Made by a program: the position numbers and the translations under genes. DNA of 6,605 bases from an uncultured bacterium (lineage in GTDB: Bacteria > Cyanobacteriota > Vampirovibrionia > Gastranaerophilales > Gastranaerophilaceae), in assembly GCA_902803265.1 (NCBI GenBank), contig CADCPD010000168.1:1-6605 (forward strand), read 5' to 3'. How positions within the stretch are numbered: position 1 is the stretch's first letter; every line of letters starts with the position of its first letter. Below the pieces are notes generated by a model. The model was not told where the DNA came from and ran no database searches. It saw only the letters and a program-made list of their open reading frames with translations. This document shows, piece after piece, positions 1-6,605 of the stretch.

Positions 1-834
1 GTATCTTGGACCGACGCCGTGTATTAATCCTTGATAAAGCGGTGATTTATCAAGATTTGACATTATAATTTTATGAGTTTCTTCATTTGTTCTTGTCAAA
101 TAACAGTCATACTGCGGTCTTATTGGTCTGTTAGGTTTAAACGAATAAAAATTTAACTCTTTATCTCCGGGTTGAAGCGTCATCTTTGAATAATCAATTG
201 TTCTTTTATCAACACGAGGAGGTGTTCCTGTTTTTAGTTTTTTTAGAGTTAAACCGCATTTACGTAATGAATCAGACAAACCTATTGCCGGCATTTCTCC
301 AAGTCTTCCTGCGGGATAGGCTTTTAAACCGACATATATTTTACCGTCAAGAGATGTACCTGTTGTTAAAATTACCGTTGGAGCAAAATGTTCTATTCCA
401 AATTCATCAACAACAGATGAAACTTGATTATCAGTTAATTTCAACTCAACAATACAAGCTTGTCGGATATGAATATTATCTGTAGACTCAATAACATTTC
501 GCATATAAGCCATATATGCTTTTTTATCTGATTGAGCTCTTAAAGCTCTGACAGCAGGGCCTTTAGACGAATTAAGAACTTTCATTTGCATATAAGTTGC
601 ATCAGCAGCTTCTCCCATAACGCCGCCTAATGCGTCTATTTCTCTAACAAGAGTAGATTTGGCAGGACCTCCAATTGCAGGGTTACAAGGCATAAGTGCA
701 ATATTATCCGCATTAATTGTACATAATAATACCTGTAAACCCAGCCTTGCAGCAGAAATTGCAGCTTCACATCCCGCGTGACCGGCTCCAACAACTATAC
801 AATCATATTTATTATCAACATATCTCATATCCAT
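1..834 (-). CDS. mnmG: MnmG (GidA), tRNA uridine-5-carboxymethylaminomethyl modification enzyme, N-terminal 278 residues (cut by window edge)
   Basis: MnmG is the FAD-binding partner of the GTPase MnmE. The complex adds the (carboxymethyl)aminomethyl group to uridine 34 of tRNAs that read two-fold degenerate codons, in the cytoplasm. The reading frame is open from the ATG at 834 to the left edge, giving 278 of about 620-630 residues usual for the family. Visible landmarks are the dinucleotide-binding motif GAGHAG (residues 16-21), CNPAIGGPAK (50-59), REIDALGG (64-71), SKGPAVRALRAQ (90-101), GTSLDGKI (159-166), GRLGEMPAIGLS (176-187) and LKTGTPPRVDKRTIDYS (200-216). The fragment ends in GVGPRY, where the family normally continues into a conserved segment. 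An alternative start is the ATG at 828, two codons in; 834 is preferred because of its spacing from a TATAAT box. No Shine-Dalgarno sequence precedes it. The frame is intact. The segment looks somewhat richer in GC than the AsmA-like gene, as expected for a conserved housekeeping gene. Confidence 0.97.
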   Translation of the reverse strand, partial: MDMRYVDNKYDCIVVGAGHAGCEAAISAARLGLQVLLCTINADNIALMPCNPAIGGPAKSTLVREIDALGGVMGEAADATYMQMKVLNSSKGPAVRALRAQSDKKAYMAYMRNVIESTDNIHIRQACIVELKLTDNQVSSVVDEFGIEHFAPTVILTTGTSLDGKIYVGLKAYPAGRLGEMPAIGLSDSLRKCGLTLKKLKTGTPPRVDKRTIDYSKMTLQPGDKELNFYSFKPNRPIRPQYDCYLTRTNEETHKIIMSNLDKSPLYQGLIHGVGPRY

Positions 835-846
835 ATTAAAATTATA
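835..846 (-). promoter_or_regulatory. Predicted -10 box of mnmG, probably giving a leaderless mRNA
   Basis: On the minus strand a perfect TATAAT occupies 846-841. It is followed by the six bases TTTAAT and then the ATG at 834. A transcript starting about 7 nt after the box would begin at the start codon, which fits the absence of a ribosome-binding site. No convincing TTGACA-like -35 box is found 16-18 bp upstream. A hexamer of this kind arises easily by chance in AT-rich DNA. The support is its position in a 39-bp intergenic gap and its mirror-image partner. Confidence 0.55.
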
Positions 847-858
847 GTACAAAAGTTG

Positions 859-873
859 TGTTATAATTTGCAT
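859..873 (+). promoter_or_regulatory. Predicted extended -10 promoter of the secreted-protein gene, probably leaderless
   Basis: The plus strand carries TGTTATAAT at 859-867, a full match to the extended -10 consensus TGnTATAAT. It is followed by TTGCAT (868-873) and the ATG at 874. The predicted transcription start falls on or next to that ATG, and nothing resembling a Shine-Dalgarno sequence lies upstream. No -35 box is recognisable at the normal spacing, which is typical of extended -10 promoters. The stretch where a -35 box would lie overlaps the opposing mnmG -10 box (841-846), so the two promoters may compete for RNA polymerase. Confidence 0.6.
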
Positions 874-1476
874 ATGAAAAAATTATTTATATTCTTTATT
901 ATATTTTTATTTCCGATATCCGTTTATGCTAAAACATTGGATGCAAAAATTTCTTATGACTGGGTATCAATGGCACAAACTGATAGAAATTCTCTTGTAA
1001 ATGAAATTTGTGATTCTTTGTCGAAATCTGACTATATTCCAAGTAAAATTTCAAAACAAGATTTTAAAGCTGCATTTAATGATAAATTAAAAGATAAAAA
1101 TACTAAATTACATTACTATCAAGCTGCTTCAAAAGTTACATATACTGATGATTATAAAATTTCAGGATTTTTTAAAGGCAATTTGCTTATTATGTACGCT
1201 ATACAATACAATGAGGATGTTCTTCATAATTATTATTACGATTCCTTTGGCAGATTAAGATTTGTCGATTATATTTCATATAATTATCCGAATTATCCAT
1301 ATTTCTCAAAACAGTTTTACAGAGATGGCAAAGTCGTTGCATATTTTTATTACTTATCTGATAATATGCAATTTATTTTTGACGATAAATTCAAATTTAA
1401 AGGTGTTTGGCAGAACAAAAATATGTATGATATAAACGGTAAAGTTGTGCTCACACGAGGTGAATTTAACTACTAA
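874..1476 (+). CDS. Secreted or envelope protein of unknown function with a signal peptide and YD-like C-terminal repeats
   Basis: I do not recognise a family. The 200-residue product begins with a classical Sec signal peptide: lysines at 2-3, a hydrophobic core over about residues 4-17, and a VYA-K cleavage site after Ala19. There is no lipobox cysteine, so the mature protein of about 181 residues should be periplasmic or exported. Residues 20-90 are polar and probably helical. Residues 100-200 are very rich in Tyr, Phe and Asp and contain four loosely related segments: YYDSFGRLRF (121-130), FYRDGKVVAY (148-157), IFDDKFKFKG (168-177) and MYDINGKVVL (184-193). These resemble the short beta-hairpins of YD/MORN-variant repeat proteins. 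I chose the ATG at 874 over the in-frame ATG at 778, because the longer version would overlap the start of mnmG by 57 bp and put 32 residues before the signal peptide. The mature protein has a single cysteine (Cys46), so no intramolecular disulfide is possible. Confidence 0.85.
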   Translation: MKKLFIFFIIFLFPISVYAKTLDAKISYDWVSMAQTDRNSLVNEICDSLSKSDYIPSKISKQDFKAAFNDKLKDKNTKLHYYQAASKVTYTDDYKISGFFKGNLLIMYAIQYNEDVLHNYYYDSFGRLRFVDYISYNYPNYPYFSKQFYRDGKVVAYFYYLSDNMQFIFDDKFKFKGVWQNKNMYDINGKVVLTRGEFNY

Positions 1477-1485
1477 TTAATGCAG
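1477..1485. other. Nine-base convergent junction without a visible terminator
   Basis: The stop codon of the secreted-protein gene (TAA, 1474-1476) and that of the AsmA-like gene (TAA on the minus strand, 1488-1486) are nine bases apart. Neither strand shows a GC-rich hairpin followed by a T-run here. Any terminator must lie inside the opposing gene or be factor-dependent, so transcription of each gene probably runs antisense into the other. Confidence 0.6.
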
Positions 1486-4400
1486 TTATTCTACCCATTT
1501 GAAGCTTCTTACATCATCATTACCGTTAATATCACCATTGATATCAACAGTAAAGATTCGGTATTTGTTATTAGATAATTCAATTCCAGGAATTTTATTA
1601 ATATTCTCAACTATTGAGTTGTCAGAATCTTCGCTTAAATTAATCCAAGGAATAGTATTAAATAACGCATTGAGCGATGCATTTCCAATTGGTCCAAGTA
1701 CACTTGATGTATTTCTTAGCAAACGTCCAAAGATTTTCATATTAGCAACAGAAGTTTCAATATCGACATTTCCAACAATAAATAGATTTAAGTTTTTTCC
1801 TTGCGAATATATCTGAATATCGTTAAACTTACCATTTTTCAAATCTAAGGTGCCAATTATTGACTCAAATTCACCTGTTCTTAGTGGCGTAATTAAATCA
1901 ATAAGTCCGTTAAACGATAAATTAGTTATGCCACCTTTAACTAGATTTGCCGCATTTAATAAATATTCCATTGAGCCAAGCTTAGGCATTTTGCCGTCTA
2001 TAATTTTAAATCCACCATGACCTGATACAGTTTTTACACAATCGTCCTGCGTATAGCCTTTACAACTAAAATCCATTTCTCCGTTTAGTTTACCTGATAT
2101 CTGATTTTTTAAATTCAATATTTTATCTGTTAACTCACCTGAGTCAACATTATCAATTACTACAGACATATTATTAACAGCATTTATAGTATTCAAAGAA
2201 TAATTACCCTTGATAATCCCATTTGCTGCCAAAAATCTAAAATCAGAAATATTTAATACTTTATTTTTATCAAAATTCGCAGTCGCAGTTATATTGTTTA
2301 ATAAGAATCTATTAACTAGTATAGAATCTGCTTCAAATTTTGCAGTCTTTATGAATATATCAGGGATGACCAATTTAGCACTTTTTGGGCTATTTATTAT
2401 TTGCTCATTTGAATTAATTTCAATTTCTCTTATATGAGATACAATTGATGAAATATTTAAATTATTAACACGAAGTTTAAGTTCATTAACTGACAATGGT
2501 GGAATAAATTTATTCTCCATAATAGTGCTTAGTTTAAATTTTTCGTTAAATATATCACCTTCAGCAGAAATACTAGCAATTCTTTGGTTAAAATTAAAAT
2601 TAGCGTATTTCAGATTAAATAGATAATCAGGAATTGATATTCTTCGAACAATAAGATTTCCAATAATTTTTGGATTCAACAAATTACCATTAATTTTAAT
2701 ATCAGATGAGAAAGTACCTTGTTTTATAAGTGGTCTTCTAAAAAGCATGTTAAAGAATCGAGCATCATTATCAGCCATTGTTTTAATTACAAAATTATTA
2801 AACACAATATCATCTTTAAGAAGTTTTAAACCTCCTGTGACATACAACTCTCTTGATAATCGCATTCTATTGTTATTTGTTTTTAGTAAAACATCTTTAG
2901 ATATATTTTTAACTAAAATAGTATTTTTATTTCTAACATCAGCATCCATATTTAGAATTATAGGATTAATATCATCTCCAAACGTTCCTCCCATGTAGTA
3001 TATTTTTGAATTAGCATCAAGATTCATTGTGGATTTAATATTAAAATTATCTTGAGTTCCATTAATAGTCATATTTTGATTAATATTACCTCTGACTTTG
3101 ATAGGATATACAAATTTTCTGTTATAAATATTGTCTATAAAAGTCTGATTTGGTTTTAAATTCAAATATATATTATAATATGGAACATTAGATAAATTAT
3201 TTATTTTACCGGAAATAAATAAAGGCATAGAATCAATTTTTAAATTGATATTATTCAAATTTAAATCCTCATTTTTTATTGTAAAATTGCCATTTATAAT
3301 TTCACAATATGAATTTGTAGGTTTATACATTAAGCTATAATTATTAAAGTTAACAAATCCATCCGCTTTAAATTTGGAATAATCAAATTTATTGATACTG
3401 CCAGAATAGTCTGCAGAAAAAGAAATTAAACTTTTTCTATTAGGGGCATTTTTATTAATCGGCAATAATTTACCATTTGAAAATGTAGAAATAATATCAT
3501 CAACAGACATATTATCTGAATTAATTTTTATATTAGCCAAATCATCATTAATTTCCCCTTTAATTTTTAAAACAGAGTTATTAATAGCTGACTCTAAGAA
3601 TAATTTCAAATTTAAATTATCAAAATCAATATTTCCACTTATATTTGAAATGTGTAATTTTAAGTCAGGAATTAAAGAAGTAATATTGTGCAATTTTACC
3701 GAACCAGCAGCAAAAATATTTTTTCCCAAAATAATATCATACGTATTTAAAACTTTGCCATTAAGTTTAAATTTTACATCAGCAAGACCTGATTCAACTT
3801 CTAATTGATTAAGTTTACCACCAATATCAACTAACATTGGTGAAGTTTTCAGAATTTTTAGAAGCTCTTTAGCAGGTTGATGTTTAGTTTCAACATCAAA
3901 ATTCAATACGCCAAATAATGTGCAAGTTCCGTTAACACTAATTGGCTTATCAAACAAAGTGGCAGATTTTGTTGTAAATATTGTATTTCTGTCGTCAAAT
4001 TTTAAGCTACCAGATGCATTTTTTAAAACCATATTATGAACATCTATAAAGGAAACTGTACCATTATTAAAATTGAAAACTCCGTATGCATGAGGATTAT
4101 ATTTGTTTCCTTTTACATTTAAATCTATATTTCCCAGACCTTTAATATCCATTATCGGAACAGGACCCAAGTCAAAATTTAATACTTTATGCACAGGCAT
4201 TAAAACATATTGAGCTATACCTAAATCAACACTTTTTGTGCTTTTAATAATTATATCAACATCTTTTTTCCCATATAACTCAATATCCCCTCCAACAGTA
4301 ACATATTGATTTACTGCAGCTGGGACAAATACATCCAGAATAATTTTATCATCTTTAAAATGTAAATTTATATCTGCTTTCTTTGCGCCATTACTAATTG

Positions 4401-5628
4401 GCTTTTCAGTAACATATGCATTAGTAATTTTTAAATCCCCATTAACATTTGGGGTAACAGTGTTACCGGTAATGTTCAGATCCATATTAACATCGGCAAA
4501 AAATTTTGCTTTTACAAGTGTTTCGATATCAAATTCTAAATCCTCAAAATATTTATTGTTAGCAGGAAGTAATTCAACTATTTTTTCAGCACGTGAATTT
4601 TTGGATGAAATATTGATATTCAATATAGGATTTTTGGATGTAATTTTATCTATTCTACCTTTTATTTCAGCATTAAGATTATCTGTATTAAAAGTTAATT
4701 CATTAATAAGCAAGTTTTTCTTTTTTGCAGATAACTTTGAAGAAGCAGTAATTTTACCATTATAGTAATAAGGTAAAGCAAAATCATTTCCATTTATCCC
4801 AAAGTTCTCAAGAATAAAATTAGTATTATACTGCAAAGTTTTATTGGATAATTTTTCAGAATGTGTTTCAAAATTAAGTTTGCCCTTTAAATCATTATAT
4901 TCATTGTTTGTAAGATAACTTACATATTTTGATAAACAAGATAAGTCAAAATTAGTTATCATAACACTTGCATAGGAATTTTTATTTGAAAGATTTTTAA
5001 AAAAAGGCATTTTTAAATTTACCTCAAAGTTTAAATTAGAAGTACTATTTTCAAGTGTTAAGTCAATATCAGAAGAAAGTTTATATTGTTTATTTTTTAT
5101 AAATTTGTCTATAATTATGTAATCAGCATTTATTACATGAAACTTATTTAAAGATTTATCATTAATATTTACTTTTAATTCTTGTATATTGAGTTTAATA
5201 TTTTGTATATCAATTGGCTGCTTATCTGATTTTGGAATCAGATAAGAACCTAAATAAAGTTGATTATCCTTAGTGTATGTAAGGTTAGCAATTATATCAT
5301 CTGCAGAAAAATAATTAATATTACATTTTCCTGTTAAAAATCTAAAAACGGAAATTTCTATTTTAGGTTTTTCAATACTTAGAGCATAAGTACTATCATT
5401 ATTAATAAGATTAAAATTATCAGCAGAAAACCATATAGAAGGGAACAGTCCCATTTTTAAATTCGGATTTGAAATATCAATATTATAGCCAGTTTTGTCT
5501 AATATGATTTTTTCGTAATTATCAATATTTTTAGGAACATTAAAAGCTAAAGGTATGCCCCAATAATAAACGGCATACATCAAGACTAATGAAAGAATAT
5601 ATATTAATAATTTTTGACGAAAACTCAT
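1486..5628 (-). CDS. AsmA/YhdP-like large inner-membrane-anchored envelope protein (putative bridge-like lipid transfer protein)
   Basis: The protein has 1380 residues. It starts with a short basic tail (Arg4, Lys6), then one transmembrane helix at about residues 7-29, then an AsmA-type N-terminal domain with TGYNIDI (46-52) and LKMGLFPSIWFSADN (57-71). The middle, about 80-1180, is a long series of beta-strand-like segments with recurring 'xxGxIxxxxG' turns and many Asn, Lys, Ile and Leu residues. The end resembles the AsmA-like C-terminal region of YhdP: SGHGGF followed by DGK (1202-1213), GEFESIIGTLDLKNGKF (1252-1268) and GNVDIETSVANMKIFG (1286-1301). AsmA-superfamily proteins such as YhdP, TamB and AsmA are thought to form a hydrophobic groove across the periplasm that moves phospholipid to the outer membrane. 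That role is inferred here from family resemblance. The length is similar to YhdP (about 1270 residues). The frame is intact, with no internal stop. The ATG at 5628 puts the membrane helix at the N-terminus and lies 25 bp after the oxidoreductase stop. No strong ribosome-binding site is present; GAG at 5641-5639 is weak and 10 nt away. Confidence 0.85.
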   Translation of the reverse strand: MSFRQKLLIYILSLVLMYAVYYWGIPLAFNVPKNIDNYEKIILDKTGYNIDISNPNLKMGLFPSIWFSADNFNLINNDSTYALSIEKPKIEISVFRFLTGKCNINYFSADDIIANLTYTKDNQLYLGSYLIPKSDKQPIDIQNIKLNIQELKVNINDKSLNKFHVINADYIIIDKFIKNKQYKLSSDIDLTLENSTSNLNFEVNLKMPFFKNLSNKNSYASVMITNFDLSCLSKYVSYLTNNEYNDLKGKLNFETHSEKLSNKTLQYNTNFILENFGINGNDFALPYYYNGKITASSKLSAKKKNLLINELTFNTDNLNAEIKGRIDKITSKNPILNINISSKNSRAEKIVELLPANNKYFEDLEFDIETLVKAKFFADVNMDLNITGNTVTPNVNGDLKITNAYVTEKPISNGAKKADINLHFKDDKIILDVFVPAAVNQYVTVGGDIELYGKKDVDIIIKSTKSVDLGIAQYVLMPVHKVLNFDLGPVPIMDIKGLGNIDLNVKGNKYNPHAYGVFNFNNGTVSFIDVHNMVLKNASGSLKFDDRNTIFTTKSATLFDKPISVNGTCTLFGVLNFDVETKHQPAKELLKILKTSPMLVDIGGKLNQLEVESGLADVKFKLNGKVLNTYDIILGKNIFAAGSVKLHNITSLIPDLKLHISNISGNIDFDNLNLKLFLESAINNSVLKIKGEINDDLANIKINSDNMSVDDIISTFSNGKLLPINKNAPNRKSLISFSADYSGSINKFDYSKFKADGFVNFNNYSLMYKPTNSYCEIINGNFTIKNEDLNLNNINLKIDSMPLFISGKINNLSNVPYYNIYLNLKPNQTFIDNIYNRKFVYPIKVRGNINQNMTINGTQDNFNIKSTMNLDANSKIYYMGGTFGDDINPIILNMDADVRNKNTILVKNISKDVLLKTNNNRMRLSRELYVTGGLKLLKDDIVFNNFVIKTMADNDARFFNMLFRRPLIKQGTFSSDIKINGNLLNPKIIGNLIVRRISIPDYLFNLKYANFNFNQRIASISAEGDIFNEKFKLSTIMENKFIPPLSVNELKLRVNNLNISSIVSHIREIEINSNEQIINSPKSAKLVIPDIFIKTAKFEADSILVNRFLLNNITATANFDKNKVLNISDFRFLAANGIIKGNYSLNTINAVNNMSVVIDNVDSGELTDKILNLKNQISGKLNGEMDFSCKGYTQDDCVKTVSGHGGFKIIDGKMPKLGSMEYLLNAANLVKGGITNLSFNGLIDLITPLRTGEFESIIGTLDLKNGKFNDIQIYSQGKNLNLFIVGNVDIETSVANMKIFGRLLRNTSSVLGPIGNASLNALFNTIPWINLSEDSDNSIVENINKIPGIELSNNKYRIFTVDINGDINGNDDVRSFKWVE

Positions 5629-5644
5629 AATTTATTAACTCAAA

Positions 5645-5650
5645 ATTATA
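5645..5650 (-). promoter_or_regulatory. Possible -10 box for the AsmA-like gene in the 25-bp gap
   Basis: A perfect TATAAT on the minus strand (5650-5645) lies between the oxidoreductase stop and the AsmA-like ATG, with 16 nt between box and ATG. Transcription would start near 5638, leaving a leader of about 10 nt. No -35 box is seen at the usual spacing, and the TG before the box is one base out of register for an extended -10. The local sequence is so AT-rich that chance is a real alternative, and simple co-transcription with the upstream gene is equally plausible. Confidence 0.3.
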
Positions 5651-5653
5651 CAA

Positions 5654-6604
5654 CTATAATCCTATAATATAGTTTGCTAATCCTTCCCCCATCGACATAC
5701 ACGACGGAATAATTCTTACTGCTCCTTGTGCATAAAAATCTGCAGATACACATCTTCCGGCAACATATAAATTAGAATAATCAGCAGATATTAACGATTC
5801 AATCGGAAGCTGATATTCAACTTCAGTATTTAAAAGCACAGACTTATTATCATTAGTTGAATGTACATCTACAGGATAGTTTGATATCACTACAGGGTTA
5901 TCAAACTTTTTACCAGATTTTATATCATCTAAAGTCAATACATACTTACCCTTGATTCTTCTAGAAACACGAACTCCAAGCATATCAGCTATAGATGATA
6001 TATATGCTTCTTCAAAGCCATGTAAATATAACTTGCAAAAATTAGCAAGTCTGAATATAGTTTCTCTACCACTAATTAGTGCCAATGAATAATTAGCAAC
6101 ATTCATAGGGTTGATAACATTATCAGTATATATGCGTGGGCAGTTAAATGCAATAGATTTAGGCATTTTAGGTATAGTAAAAAGCTGAAAATAATTTCTA
6201 TCCTCATTCTTCAGTATACCTCCTTTTACAGCATCATCAAACAGCGGTTTAAGGGCCCAATTTTTGTCTGAATCCCATGTATAAGCAGTTGATAAATGTA
6301 TTTCATCTCCTATTTGGCATGAAGTTGTAACTGTTCTATCATCATCAAATTCCATCAACCATGAAGCAAATTCCTGCACATTAACATTTGACATAACAAA
6401 TCTCAAACTTGATGGTTGATATTCATCATTTTTATTTAAAAATTCACAATTGCAAATTTTCGCCAAATCACAATTTCCTGATGCATCAATATAATATCTC
6501 GATTTGATATGTTCTGATAACATTTTTGAAGAAATAGTAACATCATTAATACAGTTATTATCAATTTTTACATCCGAAATACAACTGTCAAACATTATCT
6601 TGAC
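5654..6604 (-). CDS. FAD-dependent oxidoreductase (FAD_oxidored type), C-terminal 316 residues; start lies beyond the window
   Basis: The minus-strand frame is open from the right edge to the TAG at 5656-5654. The first ATG in view (6595) is internal: codons for Val-Lys-Ile precede it, and the sequence begins in mid-domain. The N-terminal GxGxxG flavin-binding motif of such enzymes must lie outside. Two family landmarks are visible. YIDASGNCDLAK (35-46, counting from the Met at 6595) matches the usual 'DATGDGDvA' motif. NLYVAGRCVSAD (275-286), followed by QGAVRIIPSCMSMGEGLA (290-307), matches the 'NLlvAGRciSa...aqGslRvmptcmamGqAaG' FAD-contacting end. This points to the PF12831-type FAD-dependent oxidoreductases, whose substrates are mostly unknown, and none can be inferred here. 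The visible part has no signal peptide or membrane helix. Its stop lies 25 bp before the AsmA-like gene on the same strand, so an operon is likely. No 3' hairpin terminator separates the two. Confidence 0.85.
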   Translation of the reverse strand, partial: VKIMFDSCISDVKIDNNCINDVTISSKMLSEHIKSRYYIDASGNCDLAKICNCEFLNKNDEYQPSSLRFVMSNVNVQEFASWLMEFDDDRTVTTSCQIGDEIHLSTAYTWDSDKNWALKPLFDDAVKGGILKNEDRNYFQLFTIPKMPKSIAFNCPRIYTDNVINPMNVANYSLALISGRETIFRLANFCKLYLHGFEEAYISSIADMLGVRVSRRIKGKYVLTLDDIKSGKKFDNPVVISNYPVDVHSTNDNKSVLLNTEVEYQLPIESLISADYSNLYVAGRCVSADFYAQGAVRIIPSCMSMGEGLANYIIGL

Positions 6605-6605
6605 A

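Noticed and set aside
186..485. Plus-strand open frame of 99 codons
   Set aside because: It lies wholly inside mnmG on the opposite strand, and its composition looks like a shadow frame.
778..873. Longer version of the plus-strand secreted protein starting at the ATG at 778
   Set aside because: It would overlap the start of mnmG and put 32 non-hydrophobic residues before an otherwise perfect signal peptide. The ATG at 874 is the natural start.
1529..1552. Imperfect inverted repeat GTTAATATC-6 nt-GATATCAAC after the secreted-protein gene
   Set aside because: It is AT-rich, has a mismatch and no T-run, and is explained by the repeated Asp-Ile-Asn-Gly codons at the end of the AsmA-like gene, so it is not a convincing terminator.
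1499..4765. Plus-strand open frames at 1499-1816, 2210-2437, 2747-2998 and 4460-4765
   Set aside because: All are antisense to the intact AsmA-like gene, have no promoter or ribosome-binding site worth noting, and have low-complexity Leu/Ile/Ser-rich products typical of shadows.
4988..5003. A and T runs on the AsmA-like gene that could act as a slippage site
   Set aside because: The frame is intact across the run (Met-Pro-Phe-Phe-Lys-Asn) and there is no alternative frame of useful length to shift into.
5655..5668. Two plus-strand TATAAT sequences (5655-5660 and 5663-5668)
   Set aside because: They lie in the last codons of the oxidoreductase, reading antisense with no -35 box and no downstream plus-strand gene, so chance in AT-rich coding DNA is the simplest explanation.

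Overview
The window is one strongly AT-rich bacterial segment with four protein genes. No RNA gene, insertion sequence, CRISPR array or long repeat was found. Reading left to right: (1) the first 278 codons of mnmG (tRNA wobble-uridine modification), minus strand, cut by the left edge; (2) a 39-bp divergent intergenic region with two facing TATAAT boxes; (3) a 200-residue protein with a signal peptide and no recognised family, plus strand; (4) a 1380-residue AsmA/YhdP-like membrane-anchored protein, minus strand, meeting gene 3 tail to tail with a 9-bp gap; (5) the C-terminal 316 residues of a FAD-dependent oxidoreductase, minus strand, cut by the right edge and lying 25 bp upstream of the AsmA-like gene.

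Organism: an AsmA-like envelope protein suggests a two-membrane (diderm) bacterium. The TATAAT boxes fit an ordinary sigma-70-type promoter. The MnmG signature NPAIGGPAKS followed by REIDALGG resembles, from memory, the version in Cyanobacteria and relatives. With the low GC and sparse Shine-Dalgarno sequences, this makes an uncultured non-photosynthetic cyanobacterial relative (Vampirovibrionia/Melainabacteria, Gastranaerophilales type) my best guess. It is an inference, and other AT-rich diderms are not excluded.

How the genes relate: mnmG and the secreted-protein gene are transcribed away from each other from overlapping core promoters. In each case exactly 6 nt separate TATAAT from the ATG, so transcription should begin at or next to the start codon and both mRNAs are probably leaderless. 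The oxidoreductase and AsmA-like genes are probably co-transcribed, with a possible extra promoter in the gap between them. No functional link between tRNA modification, the secreted protein and the envelope protein is visible. The most noteworthy signals are the mirror-symmetric leaderless promoter pair and the unrecognised secreted protein with YD-like repeats. I see no clear new multi-gene system.
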